Source of the DNA: CAXCDZ01 sp963981525
GTDB taxonomy: Bacteria; Patescibacteriota; Microgenomatia; UBA1400; UBA12108
Assembly (NCBI GenBank): GCA_963981525.1
Contig: CAXCDZ010000015.1
Coordinates: forward strand, 1 to 14,903
DNA length: 14,903 nt
Direction of reading: 5' to 3'
This document shows positions 5,744 to 13,090 of the stretch, piece by piece. Position 1 is the first letter of the stretch. Every line of letters begins with the position of its first letter. The notes under the pieces are model-generated. The model did not search any database. It saw only the letters and a list, made by a program, of their open reading frames with translations, and had not been told where the DNA came from. The position numbers were made by a program, and so were the translations under genes.

Positions 5744-7765
5744 ATGCACAAGATCATCAACTCCACCCTCGTTGCCCTAACCATCTCCATCCCCCTAATC
5801 TTTACCACCATCAACTACGAACTCTTCGAGTTCCCCAAGTTCATTCTCCTCCTGGTCGCCACCATCATCATCGCCGTTGCCTGGATCATTGATCTATACC
5901 CCAACAGAAAAATGATAATTAGTAGTCTCCCCAGCACACTCAAATCTCTCTCCCCCATCTCACTCGCCATCCTCACAATCCTCAGTACTCAGTTTCTGGC
6001 CACCATCTTCTCAATCGATCCACACACCAGTTTCTGGGGATATTACTCTCGCTTTCATCAGGGACTCCTCACCACCACCTGCTATACTTTGATCTACTTC
6101 TCCGCTCACAAATATCTGGACTACAAATCTACCCAAAAACTCATCAAAATATCGATAGGAACGGCAATTCTAGTTAGCCTGTACGCCATCGCACAGCGCT
6201 TCGGGATTGACAAAACCTTGTGGGTCCAGGACGTCGTCAACCGACCATTTAGCACCCTCGGACAGCCCAACTGGCTCTCAGCTTATCTCATCCCTCAGCT
6301 CTTTCTCACCCTCTTCATGTTCTCCACGAAACTAAAAAAATCTTCCTCCATTATTTTTCACCTCATCTACTCAATTATTTTTGCCGCTCTCCTTCTCACC
6401 AAATCACGCAGCGGCCTCATCGCCTTCACTTTTTCTTATGTTGTGTACTGGGCACTTCTTGCTCGCTCCATCACCTTTCCAAAAATCAAAAAGCCTCTTA
6501 TTATTTTCACCACCCTCTCTCTCCTCTTCACCGCCCTCATCGGAACAGCCTATTCTCCCTCCATTTTACCTGCGAGGACCATCCTCGCAGAGGATCAAAC
6601 TATATCATCAGGCACCCAACTAGAGTCAGGTGGGACCGAGTCAGGCGACATTCGCAAGATAGTCTGGACCGGCGCACTCGACCTGATCAAAAGAGAGCCA
6701 CTCCTGGGCACTGGCCCCGAAAGCTTCGCCTACTCATACTACTGGACTCGCCCAGCCGAGCACAACCTCACCTCAGAATGGGACTTCCTCTATAACAAAG
6801 CCCACAACGAGTACCTCAACTTTGCCGCTACCACCGGCCTACTCGGCCTCACAGCTTACTTATTCTGGCATTTCGCGGTCATGCGCTCCGCTTTTACCCT
6901 AGTACCCAAGAGCAAGAAAGCAAGAAAAGATCAAGAAAACTCGCTCCGAGCATACTATCCCGTCCTAGGCGCCTCACTCACTGGATTTTTTGTCACTAAC
7001 TTCTTTGGCTTCTCTGTCATCCCAGTCTATCTCACCATGATCTTACTCTCTGCTCTCCCCGCAACAATTCAGAGCAAACCCACCAAATCTCACCCAACCC
7101 CAACCTCCCACTGGTTACCACTAATCACTATCTCCTGCATCCTGATCATCATCTTCCCCCTCCGACTCTTTATGGCTGACCTGGCGTTTAATAAGGGCAA
7201 AGCACACGCCACAGCCAACTCTCTCGAGCAAGCTCGCACATATCTGGAGAGAGCAATCACTCTGCGTCCAGGAGAGTCACTCTATCACTCGTTTATGGCA
7301 GAGACTTATGCCCAGATGGCAGCAGCCACTTCTTCCCAGGCTGATCAGGCACTCGCTATTCGTGAGATCAAGTTCACAAGTGACCACAACCCCTGGCATC
7401 TCAACTATAGTAAGTCGCGCACCAAGGCCTGGCTCGCTCTTACCACTCTCGACCCCACGTTCTACAACCAAGCCGCACTAGAACTCGAGAACGCTCGCCT
7501 CCTCGCTCCTTCCGACCCCAAGCTCGCCTACAACCTCGGCCTTATATACTCACGCACTAACCAAGTAGAGGGCTCAATTAGAGAAATGAAAGCAGCAATC
7601 GATCTCAAACCAGACTACTACCAGCCCTACTACGCCCTGACTCTCCTTTATGAAACAACTAAACAAACTAACCTCGTCCTCCCACTCCTCGAACAAGCTG
7701 AGAGCAACATCACTCCCCTCCCCGAGCCACTCCAGACGAAACTAGATCTCTACTCTTCTAATTGA
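5744..7765 (+). CDS. O-antigen ligase / polymerase family membrane protein with C-terminal TPR domain
   Basis: 673 residues. About a dozen membrane helices fill residues 1-490. The WaaL/Wzy (Wzy_C) hallmarks are KSRSGLIAF near 221-228 and the long extracytoplasmic loop LGTGPESFAYSYYW...KAHNEYLNFAATTGLLGLTAYL, with His354 and Glu356. Family members join or polymerise undecaprenyl-linked glycans on the outer face of the membrane. The C-terminal 180 residues are tetratricopeptide repeats (for example LEQARTYLERAITLRPGES and LAYNLGLIYSRTNQVEGSI). This ligase/TPR fusion is common in CPR genomes, which typically lack lipopolysaccharide, so the acceptor may be a surface protein or lipid; that is inference. 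Start ATG 5744 follows the -10 by 6 nt. Ends in TGA, overlapping the convergent gene at 7750-8049 by 16 nt. Confidence 0.9.
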   Translation: MHKIINSTLVALTISIPLIFTTINYELFEFPKFILLLVATIIIAVAWIIDLYPNRKMIISSLPSTLKSLSPISLAILTILSTQFLATIFSIDPHTSFWGYYSRFHQGLLTTTCYTLIYFSAHKYLDYKSTQKLIKISIGTAILVSLYAIAQRFGIDKTLWVQDVVNRPFSTLGQPNWLSAYLIPQLFLTLFMFSTKLKKSSSIIFHLIYSIIFAALLLTKSRSGLIAFTFSYVVYWALLARSITFPKIKKPLIIFTTLSLLFTALIGTAYSPSILPARTILAEDQTISSGTQLESGGTESGDIRKIVWTGALDLIKREPLLGTGPESFAYSYYWTRPAEHNLTSEWDFLYNKAHNEYLNFAATTGLLGLTAYLFWHFAVMRSAFTLVPKSKKARKDQENSLRAYYPVLGASLTGFFVTNFFGFSVIPVYLTMILLSALPATIQSKPTKSHPTPTSHWLPLITISCILIIIFPLRLFMADLAFNKGKAHATANSLEQARTYLERAITLRPGESLYHSFMAETYAQMAAATSSQADQALAIREIKFTSDHNPWHLNYSKSRTKAWLALTTLDPTFYNQAALELENARLLAPSDPKLAYNLGLIYSRTNQVEGSIREMKAAIDLKPDYYQPYYALTLLYETTKQTNLVLPLLEQAESNITPLPEPLQTKLDLYSSN

Positions 7766-8049
7766 AGATCCTTAATTATCCAGCTACACCCATCCGCCGT
7801 CATAACTTCAGTAGCCGGCAAGTTCTCACCGTCCTCAAAAACTCCCCAAGTACCTATAACCTCCACAATCTCACCATGATTAATCACACACCCAGTCTCA
7901 CTCATCTCCCTCGTACTCCCTACATACCGCACTTCCTCACCTTCTGAATGCACAATTCCATCACAATACGCAAATAAAAGCGCGATCATCCCTATCACGA
8001 CCAAACTAGATAATAGATGCTTTCTTGCAATTTTTTCTCGTTCACTCAT
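7750..8049 (-). CDS. Small anchored extracytoplasmic protein, family unknown
   Basis: 99 residues from ATG 8049. The frame is open further upstream to 8208, but that would overlap the deformylase start, whereas ATG 8049 lies 6 nt after a TATGAT -10 as in the neighbouring genes. A basic N-terminus (SEREKIARKH) is followed by one helix (about 12-29, LLSSLVVIGMIALLFAY), then a charged outside domain of about 70 residues that looks beta-rich. Cys29, Cys54 and Cys88 are present; Cys29 is at the helix end but no lipobox is clear. Its last 16 nt overlap the end of the O-antigen ligase gene tail to tail. No function can be assigned. Confidence 0.66.
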   Translation of the reverse strand: MSEREKIARKHLLSSLVVIGMIALLFAYCDGIVHSEGEEVRYVGSTREMSETGCVINHGEIVEVIGTWGVFEDGENLPATEVMTADGCSWIIKDLQLEE

Positions 8050-8055
8050 TCCCAC

Positions 8056-8061
8056 ATCATA
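8056..8061 (-). promoter_or_regulatory. -10 box of the small anchored-protein gene
   Basis: Minus-strand TATGAT with 6 nt to ATG 8049. It supports the shorter start and a leaderless transcript; no TG extension. Confidence 0.5.
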
Positions 8062-8085
8062 CGCTACGCTCCACACTCCTTCCTC

Positions 8086-8125
8086 ACACTGACTCACTGA
8101 TATGCCGACACGCTGACATGCTGAT
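8086..8125 (+). repeat. 8-nt period array upstream of def (5 units)
   Basis: ACACTGAC, TCACTGAT, ATGCCGAC, ACGCTGAC, ATGCTGAT; consensus NNNCYGAY, the same family as 5679-5726. The last unit supplies the TG of the extended -10 and runs into TATAAT. Confidence 0.82.
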
Positions 8126-8130
8126 ATAAT
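8122..8130 (+). promoter_or_regulatory. Extended -10 of def, leaderless start
   Basis: TGaTATAAT (hexamer 8125-8130), 6 nt before ATG 8137. The -35 region is occupied by the 8-nt repeat array; no Shine-Dalgarno site. Confidence 0.75.
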
Positions 8131-8136
8131 AACCTC

Positions 8137-8712
8137 ATGAACCAACCTATTCTCCAAGTCCCCCACGACGCCCTCCGCCAGGTGGCAGATAAGATCACCG
8201 ACTTCCACTCAGAGGAGACTCAGTCTCAGATTAACTCACTCACAGACACCATCAAGAGTGCAAAAGAACCAGAGGGAGTCGGCCTTGCCTTCCCCCAGAT
8301 CGGGATCAACCTCCGTGGATTCGTCACCTACTTACCTGCCAAGCCAGGTCTCCCTGCCAAGACCAAACTCTACCTCAACCCCCAGATTATCGATCAAGAT
8401 GACAAAACCACCCTCGGCGGCCGCACACCAGACCGACCCACGCTAGAAGGCTGCCTTAGCATCCCCTGGCTATACGGCCCCGTCTACAGGAGCAAAAAAA
8501 TCAAGATCAGCGCACATGACGAACACGGGGTCGAGTTCCAGAAAACTCTCTCCTCATTCCGCGCCCGACTATTTCTCCACGAACTAGATCACCTAGAGGG
8601 CGTGCTCTTTACCGACTACACCACTCGCGACTCCCTCCCCCTCTTCATGTTCCATCCAGATACCCAAGAGTTTACCCCCATCGAGGATCCCTCAGCTGTC
8701 ATCAAGTGGTAA
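8137..8712 (+). CDS. def: Peptide deformylase
   Basis: 191 residues. Removes the N-formyl group from new proteins, using Fe2+ or Zn2+ in the cytoplasm. All three motifs are present: motif 1 GVGLAFPQIG (47-56, Gln54), motif 2 EGCLS (104-108, metal ligand Cys106), motif 3 HELDH (148-152, metal ligands His148 and His152, catalytic Glu149). The residue before motif 3 is Leu rather than the usual Gln. An insertion between motifs 1 and 2 (TLGGRTPDRPT) lengthens that loop. The start is fixed by the promoter 6 nt upstream. Its stop lies only 3 nt from the end of the convergent gene 8716-9636, where the sequence changes to the accessory style. Confidence 0.96.
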   Translation: MNQPILQVPHDALRQVADKITDFHSEETQSQINSLTDTIKSAKEPEGVGLAFPQIGINLRGFVTYLPAKPGLPAKTKLYLNPQIIDQDDKTTLGGRTPDRPTLEGCLSIPWLYGPVYRSKKIKISAHDEHGVEFQKTLSSFRARLFLHELDHLEGVLFTDYTTRDSLPLFMFHPDTQEFTPIEDPSAVIKW

Positions 8713-8715
8713 TTA

Positions 8716-9636
8716 CTACTCCCCTACCATCCAATACTCGTTCTTATTCTGCAAATCAATCATTCTCGTACCCATCTCTCCTACTCGATCCGCAACACGT
8801 AATCCCGCCCTACTCTTTAACTCATTCCAGCGATCACTTGGTCTTACTCCCCCCAGCACAGTCTTTCCGTTGTGCATGATCCATCTACCCACCCGTAGAT
8901 CTTTGTCTGTATTCAACAACTCTCCATATGTCATTGCCACCACTATGTTCATATTCGTCTGAGCTCCCGATTGCACATCCTTCCAAAGAGCCCAAAATCC
9001 ATTCCACATATCTTCATTCTTATGAACTCCTCCCAACACTTCTCCAACATTCCGCACTATAGCCAACTTTGGCAGACTAAAACCTTCTATATCCACATAT
9101 CGGCTGCCCATCTCTCCAAACAAATTCCCCACAGCTTCCGGATTTTCTACTACAGATGACTCCATTCCTAGTACCATCTGTGCTTGCTCCCAGACACTCT
9201 TACAAACCCTATTTACCATTACACTCTCCTCCAACACAACCACGCTCACACCACTTCTACGCGCGTTCACAACTAGAGGCTCACCACCCGTCTCAAGCGA
9301 ATTGCCTAACACTATCTGACTATTTACCATTACTCTCTCTGGACTATATCCTTCTTTTCTCCACATCTGTCTATTCCCAGCATCTTTATGCCAAAGCAGC
9401 TGATCTCTACGCAATCTCACAGACCCTGCTCCGTAATAATGCTTGAATCTCTCTGGATTATAGTTTCCTTCACCAATATCCTTCTTCAGCACTTCCCACT
9501 CACCACTAATAAGCTCATCATCAATACTCAAGGCCTGCATAAAAAGCTCCATCGACACTCCTCTAGGCTTCATTCTCGCAAGGTCACGCGCACTCAACTC
9601 ATGACTACGATTTGGTATTTCACGATCCCCTACCAT
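8716..9636 (-). CDS. Unknown protein, 306 residues (accessory region)
   Basis: Not recognised. No signal peptide or membrane helix is seen. It is soluble, with many Trp, Arg and Glu residues; segments such as NRSHELSARDLARMKPRGVSM (5-25) and WNELKSRAGLRVADRVGEMG near the C-terminus look helical. Repeated Met-Val-Asn and Arg-rich stretches do not match a known fold by eye. The start is supported by TTAGGAG with 7 nt to ATG 9636, in contrast to the leaderless genes to the left. It ends in TAG. It is divergent from the membrane protein at 9975, and both can be served by the palindromic promoter at 9717-9736, leaving a leader of about 80 nt for this gene. The arrangement matches the pair 13595/13789. 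Confidence 0.78.
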   Translation of the reverse strand: MVGDREIPNRSHELSARDLARMKPRGVSMELFMQALSIDDELISGEWEVLKKDIGEGNYNPERFKHYYGAGSVRLRRDQLLWHKDAGNRQMWRKEGYSPERVMVNSQIVLGNSLETGGEPLVVNARRSGVSVVVLEESVMVNRVCKSVWEQAQMVLGMESSVVENPEAVGNLFGEMGSRYVDIEGFSLPKLAIVRNVGEVLGGVHKNEDMWNGFWALWKDVQSGAQTNMNIVVAMTYGELLNTDKDLRVGRWIMHNGKTVLGGVRPSDRWNELKSRAGLRVADRVGEMGTRMIDLQNKNEYWMVGE

Positions 9637-9716
9637 TATTTTCTCCTAATAATTTACTATCAGACATATTCTACCACTCATTGTCCAGTTCATCTACGCA
9701 TCAGCTGTGTATTTTC

Positions 9717-9736
9717 TTGACATTATAGGTTATAAT
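9717..9736. promoter_or_regulatory. Palindromic, probably bidirectional promoter between 9636 and 9975
   Basis: TTGACA (9717-9722) overlaps the perfect dyad ATTATA-GGT-TATAAT (9722-9736). Because of the dyad, a TATAAT -10 is present on both strands, facing the divergent genes. A nearly identical element lies at 13611-13630 in the same gene arrangement. The 8-nt gap between TTGACA and the plus-strand TATAAT is too short for a normal sigma70 -35/-10 pair, so TTGACA may be part of an operator. Confidence 0.6.
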
Positions 9737-9974
9737 GCTCGAGTTATGGGTCAATAATTGGCAACTCACTATTGCAGTGTCCTTGCCCACCCATCAGCAC
9801 CTTAACAAGTGGAAATAGCAAAAAAACATTTTCTCCTATGGGCTATCTCACCCGACTCGTGCTCCCTCACGACTCGCGCGAGATAGCTCTACCCGCGGCT
9901 GGTAACCGCACCCCCCACCACTCGCCATCAATACGGCAAGTGGATCAAATTTAAAAAAATAAGGAGAAATAAAA
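9737..9974 (+). promoter_or_regulatory. Structured leader of the 9975 gene
   Basis: No gene in this 238-nt stretch. It holds a long stem: GCTATCTC (9842-9849) with GAGATAGC (9880-9887), then a 3x3 internal loop, then CGACTCGTG (9853-9861) with CACGACTCG (9868-9876) with one mismatch. A GCGG/CCGC hairpin (9895-9909) follows, then CCACTcGCC/GGCaAGTGG (9918-9943). The ribosome site AAGGAG (9961-9966) precedes ATG 9975 with an A-rich spacer. The leader at 13631-13788 has the same plan. Confidence 0.65.
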
Positions 9975-10838
9975 ATGGCAACAAGACCCGCAACATCTCA
10001 AGACGCAAATGATAACGTGACAAAATTACTACAAGCAATCATTGAGTGGTTGCAAACTGTGGGAGTTTTACTTCCTGATACTACGTCAAAAATTGCCAAG
10101 GTAATCGGCTCGCTCATATTCTCTGGAGTAGACATCATATCTGGAGGTATTGCTCTCAGTTGGATGTTCAGTCAGAGAACTCCTCCAGAATTCCTTGGTA
10201 TGGCAAAACTAATAGCCTGGGGGATCAGCATCGCCCTCCACTTCGTTGTCCGGTCTTTGGTGGACGACGGGGACGGAATCTGGTATTCAGGACCAAGTCT
10301 GTTTGGTTGGTTACTCAACATTGCAGACGCATTTGTGGATGCTACTACAGCGTTCATACTGTTTGGGCTGGGTAATTTCCTGATTGAACCTGGACTGGGG
10401 GCATTTCTGCATGCAACCAAGCAAATGCCGCTCATTGGATGGTTCATTTGGGGACTGTTGTTCACCATTTCACTCGTCGCCGAACACTGGCGTGAGGCAA
10501 TGAAACCTGGACAACAAGCTAGACAACCTGCCGCACCAGCGCGACCCCACAGACAACCAGCTCGCCCCACTCCCGCGACTGTCACAGAGCGTCCCGCCGC
10601 TGGCACCCCCTCAACTGCAGATCCAAGCTGGGTAGTCGCGCACAGCCAAGATGGAATAGGGCCAACAGGGGTGCGATTAAAAAACGTGCATACAGAAAAA
10701 GTAGAAGTTTTTACTATGGCCTCTGCCTTCCCCACAGCCCCTCCAGTCCAACAATCCTTCAGGCCAAAACCTGAAGAACCCACCTACCATCCCGTTGGAA
10801 CGGAACAGGAAACACCTGTTGAACCTCCATGGCGCTAG
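9975..10838 (+). CDS. Multi-helix membrane protein with Pro-rich C-terminal tail, unknown
   Basis: 287 residues, family not recognised. The soluble N-terminus (1-40) contains a short amphipathic part. Four hydrophobic segments follow, at about 44-66, 77-93, 110-134 and 148-168 (FIWGLLFTISLVAEHW ends the last). The final 115 residues are a disordered Pro/Ala/Arg/Gln tail (RQPAAPARPHRQPARPTP), probably cytoplasmic, containing a small VVAHSQDGIGPTGVRLKNV patch. Two acidic motifs, VDDGDG and ADAFVD, lie in or between the helices. The start has a canonical AAGGAG site. It ends in TAG inside a hairpin. The architecture (four helices plus disordered tail) is reminiscent of components of secretion or conjugation membrane complexes, but no sequence match supports that. 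Confidence 0.78.
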   Translation: MATRPATSQDANDNVTKLLQAIIEWLQTVGVLLPDTTSKIAKVIGSLIFSGVDIISGGIALSWMFSQRTPPEFLGMAKLIAWGISIALHFVVRSLVDDGDGIWYSGPSLFGWLLNIADAFVDATTAFILFGLGNFLIEPGLGAFLHATKQMPLIGWFIWGLLFTISLVAEHWREAMKPGQQARQPAAPARPHRQPARPTPATVTERPAAGTPSTADPSWVVAHSQDGIGPTGVRLKNVHTEKVEVFTMASAFPTAPPVQQSFRPKPEEPTYHPVGTEQETPVEPPWR

Positions 10839-10956
10839 GAGAACTCCATGTTCTCCCTCCCCACCCTCCTCCCCCTCCGGTGTTGCATCGGAGGACAACG
10901 GGCGCCCCCTTACCAAGGGCTCCCACACTATGCTATCTCCACTTCCCCCGGGGGAA
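10838..10956. other. Cluster of four GC-rich hairpins between 10838 and 11038
   Basis: In order: GGAGAAC-tccat-GTTCTCC (10838-10856, beginning on the last base of the stop codon); CCTCCGGTG-ttg-CATCGGAGG (10874-10894, 9 bp with one G-U); CCCTT-acc-AAGGG inside GGG/CCC (10900-10924); and the perfect palindrome TTCCCCCGGGGGAA (10943-10956). None has a downstream T-run, so they are not ordinary intrinsic terminators. From 10957 to 11037 there is a TTGACA (10979-10984) without a convincing -10, and A-rich sequence before ATG 11038. Confidence 0.7.
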
Positions 10957-11037
10957 TCTTCTAGTCGCCATTTATGGTTGACAAAAAGATTCTCTCGGTT
11001 ACGTGAAATCAAAAAATATAAAAAATACGGTAAAAAC

Positions 11038-11319
11038 ATGACAAGACACATAATTGAAACATCGACAGTTTTCTGCGCAATTCTAAAGAGAGAGTGCACG
11101 AAAAAACCACCTTTCACAGGATATTGTGGCACGCCAACTGCATCATCAGAAGATAAGTTCCGGACTATTTGTCCAGTTCTAGCAGAGATACTAGTCAATG
11201 CTGGACTCAACACTCATGACATTGCTATTTTAGATCACGAGACTGTTTCTATATATCAAGCTAATTCTCCCGATGGTCAGCCATCTGCACATATTTTACA
11301 TCGCGGAATATTCCAATAA
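11038..11319 (+). CDS. Small unknown protein, first gene of a three-gene operon
   Basis: 93 residues from ATG 11038. The frame is open further upstream through the hairpin cluster, but that stretch encodes a Pro/Ser-rich sequence unlike a protein domain, and ATG 11038 follows an A-rich stretch (GGTAAAAAC) with only a weak ribosome site. The protein begins MTRHIIETSTVFCAILKREC, has no membrane helix, and contains CGTPTASSEDKFRTICPVLAEILVNAG, which looks like an alpha/beta unit. Three cysteines (Cys13, Cys20, Cys29) cluster N-terminally and a fourth is near 45, so a metal site is possible but not shown. Followed after 14 nt by the next gene. Function unknown. Confidence 0.58.
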   Translation: MTRHIIETSTVFCAILKRECTKKPPFTGYCGTPTASSEDKFRTICPVLAEILVNAGLNTHDIAILDHETVSIYQANSPDGQPSAHILHRGIFQ

Positions 11320-11333
11320 AAAGGAAATAGTAT

Positions 11334-12002
11334 ATGCGCATGCTAGAACTACTCCCACCAGAAAGATACGCGGAACTTCCTACCATTGATACTCCCGTAG
11401 CATCACCATCAAAATCAACCTCCCTCCCTCAACGACACAAATCCAAGGAGCAGTCACAAGCCCTCAGTGAGGCCAAGTATCAGATCACAAGGAGTTTGTT
11501 CCACCCCGATCACAACCGCATCCATGAGTTAATTCCTCAAATTCACGCAAAAATCTGGAATGATGAGGGTAGTAGAGTTGAGATTGATCATTCTCGCCAA
11601 CCCCATCATATTCCGATTGGATTCGGAAGAACTTTCATCGGCACCCATTCATTTCGATTTCAAGACATTAATTATGATAACAATGCCTTACCAATCATTC
11701 TCACCACCCTCTCGATCGCTACCTCGGGAGACACCAAAAGCTACAATTATCCCAATGGACTGCATGGGCTACATCCTAGCGTAAACTGGCAATGCAAAAA
11801 AATCGAAAAAACTCTCGCTACTGCTCTCGGATATATCGTAGAACAATCATCCGCGGCAATTAGCCCAAGCGTAATAGAGCCATATCTTTACGCAAACTTC
11901 CCCGCAAATGCTACCAACCCCACCTTCAACATGCTCCAACGAAACGAAGGTCTCCACCTCTCAGCATGGACTCAATTATATGCAGCCGGATACGTAAAAT
12001 AA
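11334..12002 (+). CDS. Unknown protein, 222 residues, coupled to the downstream ATPase
   Basis: Not recognised. No membrane helix. A Pro/Ser/Lys-rich N-terminal 45 residues looks disordered; the rest (about 46-222) is mixed alpha/beta and rich in His, Asn and Tyr. Notable pieces are RSLFHPDHNRIHELIPQIHA, the Gly/Phe-rich IGFGRTFIGTHSFRFQD, and SATNPTF-like C-terminal segments rich in Asn and Tyr. AAAGGA lies about 9 nt before ATG 11334; a second ATG two codons on is possible. The stop TAA overlaps the ATG of the next gene (TAATG), implying translational coupling and that the two products are needed together. It could be a partner or substrate adaptor of that ATPase; this is inference from context only. 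Confidence 0.75.
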   Translation: MRMLELLPPERYAELPTIDTPVASPSKSTSLPQRHKSKEQSQALSEAKYQITRSLFHPDHNRIHELIPQIHAKIWNDEGSRVEIDHSRQPHHIPIGFGRTFIGTHSFRFQDINYDNNALPIILTTLSIATSGDTKSYNYPNGLHGLHPSVNWQCKKIEKTLATALGYIVEQSSAAISPSVIEPYLYANFPANATNPTFNMLQRNEGLHLSAWTQLYAAGYVK

Positions 12003-13090
12003 TGAACAAACTTGAAACATTCCATCATCTAAGAGAGCAATATCAAAATCTAGAGCCTGCTAGTAAAAGAGCTGAGACCTCCGGCATCCCCGACCTAGAT
12101 CACGTCCTAAAAGGAGGATGGACTCCTGGTATCAACCTTATCAAAGGTGCGCCAGGAATTGGCAAGTCTCTAATATGTGCACTCACTGCAGAGAATGTTC
12201 TCAGATCTGGCCCTGTCCTAATCGCCGACACCGACAACTCCTACCAAGTATGGCGACGTCACCTCCCCCTCCTTCGACAAAAAGCCTTTGCCATTGACAC
12301 CACAACATCTAATAGATATGGATTATCTACCGCGACCTTTGCCGGGATATTAGACGCAATTCAGGTTGCCACAAGCCAAAAAAACATTGCTCCCAGACTA
12401 GTTATCATAGAAACACTCGATACCATCACATCAACAGATAACAGGGAGCAAAGAAGTCAAGAGCTTCATCAGTTCTTATTCCGATTGGATAGATTATCAA
12501 AAAAACGTCACCTTCCTATTCTCGCCACTCTCCACGACTACCAACAGCAAGATTCGTCATTTTACGATCCCTCATACGATGCAAACAGAGCAGAAGATAC
12601 CAACTATCATCACTTAGATGATATAGCTCAAGATCAGAAAATGCTAATTTCTCAACACGCAACCTCATCAACAACCATTGGCTCCGCAGAACTAGACCCA
12701 GATAATCCTCTTGTCTCAGTCAACGAATCATTTATTAGCATGGGTCGTACCATAGACTCACTTCGCACTCCGCACGGCGAGACCATGCGAAAGGTAGATT
12801 TTGATGATGCGAGACGAGGTGGCCTGGCAGATGGCTTTTACATGATGGTTGCTCACCAAAGCAAAAAAAGTGAAGCCTCCAAACTAATCCAAATACCATT
12901 TTCTTTCTTCTCAGATTTCCAGCCACACACACACCTCCTCCAATCTTCAGAGACTTACACACACTCAAGTTCCCGGAATATGACCAATCTGGTAATAAGA
13001 CTCAATCTCTCCTCTCACCCTACACTGAGCACGAGTGCTAACCATAACTATACCAGTCAAGATCTCTCCTATCTCTCTCTTCTATCATAG
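12002..13090 (+). CDS. RecA/DnaB/KaiC-fold P-loop ATPase
   Basis: 362 residues from ATG 12002 (TAATG overlap with the upstream stop); twelve more in-frame codons upstream are unlikely to be used. The ATPase core lies in the N-terminal half. SGIPDLDHVLKGGWTPGIN (27-45) is the lead-in typical of RadA, KaiC and DnaB-type domains. Walker A is GAPGIGKS (49-56), Walker B is RLVIIETLD (132-140, Glu137), and LPILATLHD (171-179) is the following core strand. The C-terminal 180 residues match nothing recognised and contain a His/Asp/Asn-rich stretch and a Ser/Thr-rich tail. It may be a RepA-like helicase, a recombination mediator or a packaging/secretion motor; the sequence cannot decide. The last 53 nt overlap the convergent gene 13038-13595. 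Confidence 0.8.
   Translation: MNKLETFHHLREQYQNLEPASKRAETSGIPDLDHVLKGGWTPGINLIKGAPGIGKSLICALTAENVLRSGPVLIADTDNSYQVWRRHLPLLRQKAFAIDTTTSNRYGLSTATFAGILDAIQVATSQKNIAPRLVIIETLDTITSTDNREQRSQELHQFLFRLDRLSKKRHLPILATLHDYQQQDSSFYDPSYDANRAEDTNYHHLDDIAQDQKMLISQHATSSTTIGSAELDPDNPLVSVNESFISMGRTIDSLRTPHGETMRKVDFDDARRGGLADGFYMMVAHQSKKSEASKLIQIPFSFFSDFQPHTHLLQSSETYTHSSSRNMTNLVIRLNLSSHPTLSTSANHNYTSQDLSYLSLLS

Noticed and set aside
8050..8208. Upstream extension of the small anchored-protein gene to ATG 8208
   Set aside because: It would overlap the deformylase start and contain both promoters and the 8-nt array; ATG 8049 fits the local promoter rule and puts the membrane helix at the N-terminus.
10795..11037. 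Longer start for the gene ending at 11319
   Set aside because: The extension overlaps the end of the 9975 gene and runs through four hairpins; its translation is Pro/Ser-rich without domain features.
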